Shown here piece by piece: positions 1 through 9,557 of a stretch of 64,000 nt of DNA. Numbering within the stretch: position 1 is the stretch's first letter; every line of letters begins with the position of its first letter. The notes beneath the pieces are model-generated. The model worked only from the letters and a program-made list of their open reading frames with translations. It was not told the origin of the DNA and ran no database searches. The translations under genes were made by a program, and so were the position numbers. Origin of the DNA: Candidatus Geothrix odensensis (GTDB lineage Bacteria; Acidobacteriota; Holophagae; Holophagales; Holophagaceae); contig JADKCH010000033.1 in assembly GCA_016714685.1 (NCBI GenBank), positions 62,001 through 126,000 on the forward strand, given 5' to 3'.

Positions 1-115
1 GCTGGAGTGACCTTGGCCGTCTGGATGCGCCCCGCCCTGTTCGCCTCGCTCTGCACGGCCGCCCTCGTCGCCGGCCTCCGCCGGCCTGCTGCCCCCTGCC
101 GACCACCGACCCGAG

Positions 116-2644
116 GTGCCGGCCCCGGACCTCGGCGCCCGCTACACCCCGCACCACGCGCTGCTCGCCTATGTCCGCGCGCTGGCGGCCGCGGCGCCGG
201 ACCGGGTCCAGCTACGGACCCTCTACACCACCGAGGAGGGCCGCGAGCAGCCCTTCCTCGTGATCACCTCGCCCGCGAACCTGAAGCGCCTGGAGGAGTG
301 GAAGGCGCTGAACGGCAAGCTGGCCGAGCCGCGGACCTGCCCCGAGGACGAGGCCCGGCGCATCGCCGAGACCAGCCCCGTGTTCGTGTGGCTGGGCTAC
401 TCCGTCCACGGCTCTGAGGTCTCCGGCTCCGAGGCCGCCCTGGCCGTGGCCTACCACTTCGCCGCGAGCCGCAGCCCCGAGGTGCTGAGGCAGCTGGACC
501 GGGTGGTGATCCTCATGGACCTCACCCAGAACCCGGACGGCCGGGCCCGCCACCTCCAGGGCGTCGCCGAGGCCACCACGCCCTTCAACGCCAACGATCC
601 GGCGGATGCCCAGAACACGCCCCGCTGGCCCAATGGCCGGTACAACCACCGGCTCTTCGACCTGAACCGCGACTGGGCCTGGCAGACCCAGGGCGAGACC
701 CGCGCCAAGACCGCCGCGATTCTCCAGTGGAACCCGCAGGTGGTCGCGGACTTCCACGAGATGTGGCCGGAGACCAGCTACTACTTCCCCCCCACCATGC
801 AGCCCATCCACGAGGCCCTGTCCAAAGCCCACTCGGGGCGCTGGCAGGCGACCTTCGGCAAGGGCGTGGCCCAGGCCTTCGACGCCCGGGGCTGGGCCTA
901 CTTCAGCCGCGACGTGTTCGACCTCTTCTACCCGGGCTACGGGGACTCCTGGCCCACCTTCCAGGGCGCCGTGGGCATGACCTTCGAAGTGGCCGGTCAG
1001 GGCGGCCTGGCCTACCGGCGCACGGATGGCGAGATCCTCACCCTGGAGAGCCGGATCCAGCGGCATGTCGCGGCCAGCCTCGCCACCGTGGCCACCGCCG
1101 CGGCCGAGCGCCAGCCCCTCCTGCTGGATTTCCAGCAGGCCCGGCGCGAGCAGGTGGCCCAGGCCGACCGGGCCGGCGCCTTCCTCTTCGCCGCAGGGGA
1201 GGATCCCGCCCGGGCGCGCCAGCTGGCCGAGCTCCTGGCGCGGAACGGCATCGAGGTGCAGCGCACCGCCGCCGAGCTGGCCACTTCCGGCCTGGAACCC
1301 ATCGGCCTGGCCCGGTCCGCCGGTCTGCCCCCGGGCAGCTACCTGGTGCCCCTGGATCAGCCGAGAGGCGCCCTGGCCCAGGCCCTGCTCGAAGGCGAGG
1401 CCCGCATGGGCCCCAAGCCCACCTACGACATCACGGCCTGGAGCCTGCCCATCGCCTTCCATGTGCCCGCCTGGCGCGCCAAGACCAAGCCGAAGGTCGT
1501 CACCGCCACACGCCCTGAGGCGGCGCCGGCGGTCCTCCCCGAGGCCGCCTGGGGCTACCTCCTGCCCGCCGGCCAGGAGGGCGTGGAGCGCACCCTGGCG
1601 ACGCTGCTGCGGGAGGGCTTCAAGGCCACCGCCCTGGCGGAGCCCGCCCAGTTCCTGGACCGGAAGCTCGGCGCCGGCACCATCGTCCTCCGGAAGAGCG
1701 CCAATCCGCCCGGCCTGAAGGCCAGGCTCGAGGCCCTGGGCCAGCTCAACCGGCACCCGGTGCTCCCCACCGACACGGCCCAGATGACCTCGGGACCCGA
1801 CCTCGGCTCGAACCGCGCCCTCATCCTGAAGGCCCCCCGCATCGCCGTGCTCATGGACCGGCCCACCGACGCCACCGCTTTCGGGGCCCTGGCCCACACC
1901 CTCACCGAGGCGGGCCTGCCCTTCGTGCAGCTCCGGGCGGAGCGCCTGGGCGCCACGCCGCTGGCGCGCTTCACCCACCTGGTGCTGGTGGACGACAGCC
2001 ACGGGCAGGACAGCGCCAAGGGCCGGGCCTGGCAGCAGGTCCTCGGCGAGGGCGGCGCCGCCAAGCTGAAGGCCTGGATCGCCGAGGGCGGCACCCTGCT
2101 GGCCTTCCAGGGCGGAGCGGCCTACGCTTCCCGGGCGGGGCTCACCCCCACGGGCCACCACCTGCTGGCCAAGGCCGCCGAGGAGGCCCGGCTGAAGGAG
2201 AAGGATCCCAAGCGCGAGGTTCCGAAGACCGATCCGGCCGAACTGGTGCGCCCCTGGGACAAGCGGGAGGACCGGGCCCTCGCAGAGAGCATCCCAGGCG
2301 CCTTCCTCAAGGTCCGGGTGGACGCCTCGCATCCTCTCGCCTGGGGCCTGCACGCGGAGCAGGGCGCGGCGGTGCTGGACACCAGCGACCCCATCCTCGA
2401 GCTGAGCCAGGGTGGCGAGAACCCGCTCCACTTCGCCAAGGAGGATCTGAAGGTCTCCGGCCTCCTGCCCAAGGGCATGGAGGCGAAGCTGCACCAGACC
2501 GCCTGGGCCATCCGCGAACGGTCCGGCCTGGGCACGGTGATCCTGCTGGCGGGCGATCCGGTCTTCCGGGCCCAGGCGCCCTTCACGCGGCGCCTCCTCT
2601 TCAACGCCATCTTCTTCGGCCCCTACCGCCCAGTTACGGAGTAG
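116..2644 (+). CDS. Secreted M14-family zinc carboxypeptidase
   Basis: Metallopeptidase of the M14 carboxypeptidase fold, probably cleaving peptides in the periplasm or outside the cell. Counting from the GTG at 116 (842 residues), the zinc motif HGSE is at 98-101, the substrate-binding Arg lies in FDLNRDW (about 181-187), the third zinc ligand fits the His of ADFHEMW (about 214), and the catalytic Glu fits MTFEVAGQGG (about 292). The C-terminal 400 residues resemble the glutamine-amidotransferase-like tail of large secreted M14 proteins. A signal peptide starting at ATG 25 (MRPALFASLCTAALVAG) is in a different frame, and the frame used here stays open upstream to at least position 62. The natural start is therefore probably 25, with a one-base indel near 70-90. 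The family call is firm; the substrate is unknown. Confidence 0.85.
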   Translation: MPAPDLGARYTPHHALLAYVRALAAAAPDRVQLRTLYTTEEGREQPFLVITSPANLKRLEEWKALNGKLAEPRTCPEDEARRIAETSPVFVWLGYSVHGSEVSGSEAALAVAYHFAASRSPEVLRQLDRVVILMDLTQNPDGRARHLQGVAEATTPFNANDPADAQNTPRWPNGRYNHRLFDLNRDWAWQTQGETRAKTAAILQWNPQVVADFHEMWPETSYYFPPTMQPIHEALSKAHSGRWQATFGKGVAQAFDARGWAYFSRDVFDLFYPGYGDSWPTFQGAVGMTFEVAGQGGLAYRRTDGEILTLESRIQRHVAASLATVATAAAERQPLLLDFQQARREQVAQADRAGAFLFAAGEDPARARQLAELLARNGIEVQRTAAELATSGLEPIGLARSAGLPPGSYLVPLDQPRGALAQALLEGEARMGPKPTYDITAWSLPIAFHVPAWRAKTKPKVVTATRPEAAPAVLPEAAWGYLLPAGQEGVERTLATLLREGFKATALAEPAQFLDRKLGAGTIVLRKSANPPGLKARLEALGQLNRHPVLPTDTAQMTSGPDLGSNRALILKAPRIAVLMDRPTDATAFGALAHTLTEAGLPFVQLRAERLGATPLARFTHLVLVDDSHGQDSAKGRAWQQVLGEGGAAKLKAWIAEGGTLLAFQGGAAYASRAGLTPTGHHLLAKAAEEARLKEKDPKREVPKTDPAELVRPWDKREDRALAESIPGAFLKVRVDASHPLAWGLHAEQGAAVLDTSDPILELSQGGENPLHFAKEDLKVSGLLPKGMEAKLHQTAWAIRERSGLGTVILLAGDPVFRAQAPFTRRLLFNAIFFGPYRPVTE

Positions 2645-2651
2645 CCCGACC

Positions 2652-3221
2652 ATGGGACTGCGCTTCACCCTCGCCATCACCGGAGCCTCCGGCTCGGCCT
2701 TCGGCGTGGCCGTCCTTCGGCGGCTCTCCGCCAGCCCGGCGGTGGAGCACGTCGCCCTGCTGTTCTCGCCCACGGGGAAGCGCTGCCTCTTCGATGAGGT
2801 GGGGCTGACGCCGAAGGACCTCGCCGCCCTGCCCAAGGTGGGCCTGCGCGACGAGCGCGACCTGGGCGCCGACATCTCGTCGGGCTCGTACCGCCACGAC
2901 GGCATGGCCATCGTGCCCTGCAGCGCCGGCGCCCTGGGTCGCATCGCCGCGGGCGTGAGCGAATCCCTGGTGAGCCGCGCGGCGGATGTCTGCCTGAAGG
3001 AGCGCCGGCCCCTGGTGCTGTGCCTGCGGGAGACGCCCCTGAACCGCATCCACCTGGAGAACATGCTGCGCGTGCACGACGCGGGCGCCATCGTCATGCC
3101 GATCATGCCCGGCTTCTACAGCGGGCCGAGGTCGCTGGAGGACCTCTTCGACACCTTCGCCACCCGGGTGCTGGATCAGCTGGGGCTCTCCGAAGCGGAT
3201 GCACGGCGATGGAAGGGCTGA
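2652..3221 (+). CDS. ubiX: Flavin prenyltransferase UbiX/Pad1
   Basis: Joins a dimethylallyl group to FMN to make prenylated FMN, the cofactor of UbiD-type decarboxylases, including the one in ubiquinone synthesis. The 189-residue length is typical. Seen: the N-terminal flavin-binding motif ITGASGS (residues 9-15), the central IVPCSAGALGRIAAG segment, and the family signature RETPLNRIHLENM near residue 125. It starts 7 bp after the peptidase gene and overlaps the sugar-kinase gene by 13 bp, so the three are probably co-transcribed. No ubiD is in the window. Confidence 0.95.
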   Translation: MGLRFTLAITGASGSAFGVAVLRRLSASPAVEHVALLFSPTGKRCLFDEVGLTPKDLAALPKVGLRDERDLGADISSGSYRHDGMAIVPCSAGALGRIAAGVSESLVSRAADVCLKERRPLVLCLRETPLNRIHLENMLRVHDAGAIVMPIMPGFYSGPRSLEDLFDTFATRVLDQLGLSEADARRWKG

Positions 3222-4144
3222 GTCCGTCCCCGGAGGTGGTGGTCCTCGGCTGCGCCGGGGTGGACACCAACGTCTTCCTGCCGGGGCGGGAAGTGGACTG
3301 GAGCGTCGAGGCCAACTTCACGGAGAACCTCGACACGGCCGGCCAGGCGGGGGTCTACGCCAGCCGGGGCTACGCGGCCCTGGGACGGCGCGTGGCCTTC
3401 ATCGGCAACCTGGGCGACGATGCCTGCGGCGCCATGGTGCGCGAGGCCTTCACCCGGGATGGCGTCGATGTCCGCGGCCTGTTCATAGACCCCGCCGGCA
3501 CCGCCCGCAGCGTCAACGTCATGTACCCCGATGGCCGCAGGAAGAACTTCTACGATGCGCGTGCGGCCTCGGGTCTCCGGCCGGATCCGGCCCGCTGCCG
3601 CGAGGTCATGGCGGGCGCCAGGCTGGTGCATTCGCATCTGGCGGACTGGGCCCGCCACCTCCTGCCCGTGGCCCGGGAGCTGGGCCTGGTGGTCGCCTGC
3701 GACCTCCAGGACGTGGTGGATCCCGGGGATGCCTACCGGCAGGACTTCATCCGCGAGGCCGACATCCTGTTCTTCTCCGCCGCCAACCATGCCGACCCCG
3801 CCCCCCTGATCCGGCGCTTCCTGCGGGACCGCCCCGAGCGCATCGTGGTCTCGGGCATGGGCGCCCAGGGCTGCGCTCTCGGCACTCGCAAGGGCATCCG
3901 GTTCTTCCCCCCCGAGCCCTCGGACCTGCCCGTGGTGGACACCAACGGCGCCGGTGACTCCCTGGCCGTGGGCTTCCTCACCAGCCACGTGCTGGAGGGC
4001 CGGTCCCTGGCGGAATCCGTCCGTCGGGGCCAGCTCGCCGCGCGGCACTGCTGCTCGCTGCGGGGCACCTCGGAGGGCCTCATCCGCGCCGAGGCCCTGG
4101 CGGCGCTCCTCCGGCAGCCTGCGCCGGGGCCCGAGCTGGGATAG
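3209..4144 (+). CDS. PfkB-family carbohydrate kinase
   Basis: ATP-dependent sugar or nucleoside kinase of the ribokinase/PfkB family, 311 residues. The C-terminal catalytic signature DTNGAGDS is at about 244-251, with Asp250 as the likely base. The N-terminal part carries the substrate-binding VDTN segment and a Gly-rich stretch in NLDTAGQAGVYASRGYAALG. The first Met in frame that follows the ubiX body is ATG 3209, overlapping the ubiX stop by 13 bp. The substrate cannot be read from sequence: ribose, fructose-phosphate, adenosine and others are possible. No sugar transport or regulator genes are adjacent. Confidence 0.85.
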   Translation: MEGLSPSPEVVVLGCAGVDTNVFLPGREVDWSVEANFTENLDTAGQAGVYASRGYAALGRRVAFIGNLGDDACGAMVREAFTRDGVDVRGLFIDPAGTARSVNVMYPDGRRKNFYDARAASGLRPDPARCREVMAGARLVHSHLADWARHLLPVARELGLVVACDLQDVVDPGDAYRQDFIREADILFFSAANHADPAPLIRRFLRDRPERIVVSGMGAQGCALGTRKGIRFFPPEPSDLPVVDTNGAGDSLAVGFLTSHVLEGRSLAESVRRGQLAARHCCSLRGTSEGLIRAEALAALLRQPAPGPELG

Positions 4145-4153
4145 CCTGGAGCC

Positions 4154-4779
4154 ATGCGCGGTCGGGTGGTTCCTTCCTTCCTCAGTCCTCTGCTCCTGGC
4201 TGCCGGCCTGTCCGCCCAGGGGCCGCTGCCCATGGACGCCCTGGCCCCCCAGCACCGGGCCGCTGTGCAGGACATCCTCGACCGGCTGGACTTCACGTTC
4301 CAGATCTGGACCCAGCCGCGGAAGGTGCGTCTGGCCACGGTGGAAAAGCTCTACGACCGGCCCCGGCTCTGCGCGGCCATGTGGCGCTACTGCCAGTTCG
4401 TGCCCACCTTCTACACCTTCGAGCTTCCGCCGGCGGCCTTCACCGTCGACGACCTCAAGGGCCTGCACGGCACCATGACCCTCATCTACAAGCGGCCCGG
4501 CTACCGGATCTACCTGGCGGACGGCCGGGTGGAGCGCGGCCGGATGGGCAATCCCATGGCGGTGGGCGCGAAGATGGTCACCGCCTACCGGTACCACGAA
4601 GGCCCCAACGGCCTGGAGGGCCACCTCCAGACCTGGACGGCCCTGGACAGCGCCCTGCTGGGCTTCCTGAGCCGTCCCTTCCGAAGCTACATCCAGAAGC
4701 GCCAGGAGGAGTTCATCGCCTACATCTTCTTCAACATCGCCCAGGGCAGCGAGTTCGCGGAGAGCCACCCCCAGAGTCC

Positions 4780-4780
<1 letters not shown>
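4154..4780 (+). CDS. Secreted protein of unknown function, 3' end lost in a G/C homopolymer block
   Basis: Begins with a signal peptide (MRGRVVPSFLSPLLLAAGLSAQG) and continues about 185 well-formed residues with no family I recognise. Features seen are the aromatic stretch FVPTFYTFELPPAAF and a C-terminal basic-aromatic part (FRSYIQKRQEEFIAYIFFN). The sequence then enters the homopolymer block at 4780 and reads only Gly, Pro and Arg, so the true C-terminus is missing. It lies 9 bp after the kinase gene, in the same probable operon. The 5097-5224 stretch beyond the block could hold its natural end but shows no convincing frame. Confidence 0.6.
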
Positions 4781-5097
<317 letters not shown>

Positions 5098-5224
5098 CCG
5101 TCATCACCGTCTCTCGGACAGCCTTTGTTCCCAGGCGGCAGAAAGACGGATGGGCGTGGTCCCTCGCCCGAGTTCGAGGTCCGGCACCTCCGGGGCCGGG
5201 CCGGGGCTCAGCTGGAAGGCGACC

Positions 5225-6154
5225 TTAGCCCGCCCCTTCCATGAGCGCCTCCTCCGCGCGCTGGGCCTTGCGGGTGGCCCAGAAGGCCCAGAGGGCGCCC
5301 AGGGCGCCGGTGGCCGCCCCCACGAAGGCCAGCAGGAGCATGCTGCCCCAGGAGAAGAAGCCCAGGCGCGCCAGCTCCACGAGGAGGGGCGACAGGCCGC
5401 CCACGCCCCGCGACAGCGGCAGCCAGAGGCCGAAGAGCCCGAGCAGGGCCAGCAGGCTCCCCACCAGGCCCAGGAAGGCGCCCTCAAGGAGCAGCGGCGT
5501 GCGGATGAAGCTCTCCGAGGCGCCGACCAGGCGCATGATCGTGATCTCCTCTTCCCGGGCGAGGATGCTCATGCGGATGACGTTGCCCGTGGCGAAGCCG
5601 GCGGCCAGTAGCAGCACGGTGCCCAGGGTGGCCAGGGCCGACCGGAGCATCCGCGCCATGCGCTGGAGGTTCTCCAGCCGCTCCTGATCCACCAGCACGT
5701 CGCCCACGCCCGGCATGCCCCGCAGGCTCTCGCCCACTTCCACGGCCTTGCCGCCGGAAGCCAAGTCCTGGCGCAGGGTCAGCTCCAGGCTCTCGGGCAG
5801 GGCATCCTGGCCGGCGCTCTCCAGCAGCAGGCCCGCCTCACGGGTCGCCGACAGGAAGCGCCGCCGGTTCTCCTCGGCGGACATGCGACGGACCTCGCGG
5901 AAGCGGGGATCCCGCTGCAGCCGGCCGGCGGTCTCGTCCAGGCTGCGGCCCTCGGCGGCGTAGGCCACCACCTTGGCCATGCCCTCGAGGCGTCCCACGA
6001 AGCGGTCCAGGCTCTCCACCAGCAGGAGGCCGCCGCCGGCCAGGAGCAGGCCCGAAGCCAGGGTGAGGACCGCCAGCAGGTACTGGCCGCGGTGGCGGAG
6101 CAGGTCCCGGAGCACGTCCTGGATGAGGAGACCCAGGAGGCGCAGCCCCGTCAC
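5225..6154 (-). CDS. ftsX: Cell-division ABC-type permease FtsX
   Basis: Membrane subunit of the FtsEX complex that controls septal peptidoglycan hydrolases. It has 309 residues from GTG 6154. The layout is typical: a first TM helix (about residues 20-42), a periplasmic loop of about 130 residues, then three TM helices with the conserved cytoplasmic MSILAREEEITIMRLVGAS segment before the second TM. The GTG overlaps the TGA of the upstream lipoprotein gene by 4 bp, which fixes the start and implies coupling. The usual partner ftsE is not adjacent and not in the window. Confidence 0.9.
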   Translation of the reverse strand: MTGLRLLGLLIQDVLRDLLRHRGQYLLAVLTLASGLLLAGGGLLLVESLDRFVGRLEGMAKVVAYAAEGRSLDETAGRLQRDPRFREVRRMSAEENRRRFLSATREAGLLLESAGQDALPESLELTLRQDLASGGKAVEVGESLRGMPGVGDVLVDQERLENLQRMARMLRSALATLGTVLLLAAGFATGNVIRMSILAREEEITIMRLVGASESFIRTPLLLEGAFLGLVGSLLALLGLFGLWLPLSRGVGGLSPLLVELARLGFFSWGSMLLLAFVGAATGALGALWAFWATRKAQRAEEALMEGAG

Positions 6155-7233
6155 GAGGCATTCCCGTCCACCGCCACCCCCTTGAACAGGGAGCCGGTGG
6201 GCGTGACGGTGATGGCCTTGGCGGCGGTGCCTCCGAGGGGTGATTTCCAGATGAAGATCGTGCCGTAGGCGGTGCTGCCGTTCCCCCGGAGGCCCACGAG
6301 CCAATCCTTGGTGCCGGCGTGGGCGAGGACGCGGAGATCGGCCTGGGCCGTGGGATCGCCGAGCGTGTAGGTGGGCGGCTGGTTGTAGGCCTGGCCGAAC
6401 AGCCCCGTGGTGAAGACCTGGATCGGCGCGGTGGTGGCCCCGGCATCCGTGTTGTGGCGGGCCACGAAGAGCTTGCCGCTGGTGTCCAGGGCGAGGGAGC
6501 CGTACTTCCCCAGGAGGGTGGAGCTGCCGATGAGGGTGTTGGCGTCCGTGAAAGCCGAGGCCGTGCCCTTGCGCAGACGGGGTCCCGAATAGGTCACCAC
6601 GGTGCCGACCGTGCTGCCATCCAGCATGAAGCCGTAGACGGAGCCCGAGCCCGCGGCGACGCCGGTGCCGCCGCTGTCGCCGCTCACCTGCAGCGCCTGG
6701 AGGGCGACCGAGGCGTCCTGGGGCTGGCTGCTGGCATTGGCCACGACCCAGATCTGCGTGCCGCTGCCGCTGTTCTCGGTGATGTACAGCGCGTCGGTCG
6801 AGGGGTCCAGGGCGGCCTGTCCGAAGGTGGAACCGGAGAGGCGGCCGGTGTTGGCGAGGCTGAAGGAGACCACCTCGGCGCTGTTGACGGTCCCGCTCTG
6901 GGAACGGAGGTTGCTCACCCGCACGATGTTCCCGGAATCCGAGACGAGGTAGAGGTAGGCGTGCTGGGCATCGAGGCAGAGCCCACCCCAGGCGAGGCTG
7001 CTGATCTTGCTGCTGAAGACCGAGGAGGTGATCTGCTTGGTGGGCGCGATGGAGGTGGCGGTGCCGTCGTACACGGAGCCCACATCCGAGAAGACGAACA
7101 CGGTGGAGGTGGCGCTGTCGTAGGCGTACAGCGCGGCCCCGGTGGTGCCGCCCGTGGCGCCATCAGGGTCCTTGCATCCAGTGGCCAGCAGCACGAACGC
7201 GGCCAAGAGGCCAGACAGGATGCGTGGACTCAT
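6151..7233 (-). CDS. Lipoprotein with predicted beta-propeller-like repeats
   Basis: 360 residues, starting with a signal peptide ending in the lipobox LLATGC, so Cys20 should be lipidated. The rest is rich in Ser, Thr, Gly and Ala, with repeated strands of the type LYAYDSATSTVFVF, AYLYLVSDSGNIVRV and LALDTSGKLFVARH, suggesting a beta-propeller binding or sensor protein. No catalytic motif is seen. It lies 8 bp after the DUF4388 gene and overlaps ftsX by 4 bp. Function unknown; the link to ftsX is only by position. Confidence 0.75.
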   Translation of the reverse strand: MSPRILSGLLAAFVLLATGCKDPDGATGGTTGAALYAYDSATSTVFVFSDVGSVYDGTATSIAPTKQITSSVFSSKISSLAWGGLCLDAQHAYLYLVSDSGNIVRVSNLRSQSGTVNSAEVVSFSLANTGRLSGSTFGQAALDPSTDALYITENSGSGTQIWVVANASSQPQDASVALQALQVSGDSGGTGVAAGSGSVYGFMLDGSTVGTVVTYSGPRLRKGTASAFTDANTLIGSSTLLGKYGSLALDTSGKLFVARHNTDAGATTAPIQVFTTGLFGQAYNQPPTYTLGDPTAQADLRVLAHAGTKDWLVGLRGNGSTAYGTIFIWKSPLGGTAAKAITVTPTGSLFKGVAVDGNAS

Positions 7234-7241
7234 TGAAATTC

Positions 7242-8321
7242 CTATTTGGTGGAGAACAGGGCCTTGAGGTGGGTGTTGAGCGTGCGAACCATGTCGGCGT
7301 CGCAGCCGGCATCCACCGCGCCGCGGCTGATGGCCAGCGCCAGCCCCTTCACGGCCTCGGGGCCATCGCCCGAGATGATCTGCTGGGTGGCCTTGGCCTG
7401 GAGGCGGTTGACCATCTCATGCTGCGCTTCGGGCAGCACCATCTTGGCGGCCTGGGCGATGCGCTGGGTGAAGTTCATCAGCTTGACCATGCGCTGGGGA
7501 TCATCCACCGGAGCGGGCTTGGGGGCCGCCACGGGCGGGGCCACGCCGGCCACGCCGCCGCCCACGGTCTCGGGCAGGGGCTCTTCGCTCTCGGGAAAGC
7601 CCTGCATCTGCCGGACGGGAGGGGGCGCCTGGAGACGCACGATGGCGGTCTCGTCCTCCCTGGACTCCGGGATCACCGGTCCGGAGGCCGGCGCGGTGCC
7701 CAGCAGGGTGGACACGGGGATGAGCTCCCGCACGGGCTCGCTGGCCGGGGGGTCCACCTTCGCCGGCTTGCCGGAGCGGAGGCCCTTCATCACCACATGT
7801 CCAGCCATCACCAGGCCGTAGAGGTCCTTGGCGACGGTGAGCACGGGCTTCTGCGTCAGCTCCGCCAGCTCGGCCACGGTGTAGTACCCGGTGGCCGCGG
7901 CGAGGAGCCGGGCTTCCCTGGGGTTCACGTCGTGGGGTGTTTCGCCCGGCAGGAGGGTGGAGGCCGGGTACAGGTCCACCGATGGCACCTTCTGGCTGAT
8001 CACCCGCCATTCGTCCATGCGGCGCCCAAGTTCCATCAGGATGGAAGCATTGGGCTTGGTGATGGTGTTCGGCACGTCCGGCACCACTTCCTCGAAGCGA
8101 TAACTGCCCTCGATCCAGAGCGCCACTTCCATGAGGGCCTCGAAGCCCTCGCCGCTGTGGGTCACGGCGTGGATGATCCGGCCATCCTTCAGATAGATGC
8201 GGGCCTTGGAGGCCTCCTGCTGCACGTGGAAGCAACCGGACTTCCCGCCCTGGCTCACGAGTTGGATGATGTCGGGCAGCGGCGCCTCGCGCATGGAGCC
8301 TTGGATCACACCCTGTGACAT
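7242..8321 (-). CDS. DUF4388 (PATAN-type) regulatory protein
   Basis: 359 residues from ATG 8321, with ribosome-binding sequence GAGAGGAAC 6-7 bp upstream. Residues 1 to about 100 match the DUF4388 fold: LPDIIQLVSQGGKSGCFHV, then RIYLKDGRIIHA and GEGFEALMEVALWIEGSYRF. Such domains occur in Myxococcota, Deltaproteobacteria and Acidobacteriota, often in gliding or two-component regulators. A Pro/Ala-rich linker (about 215-275) leads to a helical C-terminal region of about 85 residues. First gene of a minus-strand group with the lipoprotein and ftsX, divergent from the riboflavin gene across 93 bp. Confidence 0.8.
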   Translation of the reverse strand: MSQGVIQGSMREAPLPDIIQLVSQGGKSGCFHVQQEASKARIYLKDGRIIHAVTHSGEGFEALMEVALWIEGSYRFEEVVPDVPNTITKPNASILMELGRRMDEWRVISQKVPSVDLYPASTLLPGETPHDVNPREARLLAAATGYYTVAELAELTQKPVLTVAKDLYGLVMAGHVVMKGLRSGKPAKVDPPASEPVRELIPVSTLLGTAPASGPVIPESREDETAIVRLQAPPPVRQMQGFPESEEPLPETVGGGVAGVAPPVAAPKPAPVDDPQRMVKLMNFTQRIAQAAKMVLPEAQHEMVNRLQAKATQQIISGDGPEAVKGLALAISRGAVDAGCDADMVRTLNTHLKALFSTK

Positions 8322-8414
8322 GGGCTGTTCCTCTCGTGAAGGTGAAGCGGATGCCCAACCATACCATAGGACTGCGCACACACCGCCGGGTGCGCCCTTC
8401 CCCCCGGGGGGCTC

Positions 8415-9557
8415 ATGAGCGATGCTGGGTGTCCTATGAGCGCCCGCCCCGACTCCCCCTTCGCCTCCATCGAGGAGGCCATCGAAGCCATCCGCCAGGG
8501 CCGGATGGTCGTGGTGGTGGATGACGAAGACCGGGAGAACGAGGGCGACCTCACCCTGGCCGCCGAGCACGTGAGCCCCGAGGCCATCGCCTTCATGGCC
8601 ACCCATGGCCGGGGCCTGATCTGCGCGGCCCTGGAAGGTCCGGTGCTCGACAGGCTCCAGATCCCGCTCATGGTCCGGGACAACACCAGCCCCTTCGAAA
8701 CCGCCTTCTGCGTCTCCGTGGAGGCCCGGGAGGGCACCACCACCGGCATCAGCGCCCAGGACCGCTCCCGCACGATCCAGGCCCTCATCGCCCCCGAGGC
8801 CAGGCCCCAGCATTTCGTGAAGCCCGGCCACGTCTTCCCTCTGCGGGCCCGGCCTGGCGGCGTGCTGACCCGCACGGGCCAGACCGAGGCCAGCGTGGAT
8901 CTGGCCCGCCTCGCCGGGCTGCACCCCAGCGGCGTCATCTGCGAGATCATGAAGGACGACGGCACCATGGCCCGGGTGCCCGACCTGGTGCCCTTCTGCC
9001 GGCAGCACGAGCTGCTGCTGGTGACCGTGGCCGATCTCGTGGCCTATCGGCTCCGCCAGGAGCCCCTGGTGAAACCCCTGGAAACCCGGACCATGGCCAG
9101 CGTGTGGGGCGAGCTCAAGGTCCACCGCTTCCAGAGCCTGCTGGACGGCGGCAGCCATCTGGCCTTCGTGCTGGGCGATCTCAGGGCCGACGGCGAGCCG
9201 CCCCTGGTGCGCGTCCACGTGGAGACCCTCCCCGATGACCTCCATGGCTTCGAATCCGGCCTCTTCCAGAAGGCCATGGCGGTTCTCATGAAAGAGGGCC
9301 GGGGCGCGCTGGTCTATCTCCGCCGCCACGCCCACACCCCTGGGGTGGCCGACGAGGGCCCGGTCCAGCCGCAGGCCATGAGCGACCGGGATTTCGGCGT
9401 GGGCGCCCAAATTCTTAGACAGTTGGGCATTGGGAAAATGCGCCTCCTCAGCCGTCATGAAACCAAGTACATTGGCCTCCGTGGCTTCGGCCTCGACCTC
9501 TGCGCCCACGTGCCACTGGAACCCGCCGCGGCCCCCCTCTCCACGGATCAGCATTGA
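8415..9557 (+). CDS. ribB: 3,4-dihydroxy-2-butanone 4-phosphate synthase with degenerate GTP cyclohydrolase II domain (RibB-RibA-like)
   Basis: The N-terminal about 200 residues form DHBP synthase, which converts ribulose 5-phosphate to the four-carbon precursor of riboflavin. Seen: the metal/active-site loop DDEDRENEGD, RHGRG-like THGRGLIC, and HVFPL...GVLTRTGQTEASVDL. The C-terminal about 170 residues align with GTP cyclohydrolase II (FQKAMAVL, DFGVGAQILRQLGI, LLSRHETKYIGLRGFGL) but lack the zinc-binding Cys cluster, so this half is probably not a cyclohydrolase. Such RibB fusions with an inactive RibA-like domain are known in other bacteria. A second in-frame ATG at 8436 is a possible start. 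The TGA overlaps the TTG start of the next gene. Confidence 0.9.
   Translation: MSDAGCPMSARPDSPFASIEEAIEAIRQGRMVVVVDDEDRENEGDLTLAAEHVSPEAIAFMATHGRGLICAALEGPVLDRLQIPLMVRDNTSPFETAFCVSVEAREGTTTGISAQDRSRTIQALIAPEARPQHFVKPGHVFPLRARPGGVLTRTGQTEASVDLARLAGLHPSGVICEIMKDDGTMARVPDLVPFCRQHELLLVTVADLVAYRLRQEPLVKPLETRTMASVWGELKVHRFQSLLDGGSHLAFVLGDLRADGEPPLVRVHVETLPDDLHGFESGLFQKAMAVLMKEGRGALVYLRRHAHTPGVADEGPVQPQAMSDRDFGVGAQILRQLGIGKMRLLSRHETKYIGLRGFGLDLCAHVPLEPAAAPLSTDQH

Noticed and set aside
212..3106. A 964-residue open frame on the minus strand opposite the M14 peptidase
   Set aside because: Antisense to a clear peptidase with all its motifs; high-GC genomes produce such long shadow frames, and it has no recognisable domain.
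8322..8414. An FMN riboswitch before ribB
   Set aside because: The 93-bp spacer is too short and lacks the RFN conserved blocks.
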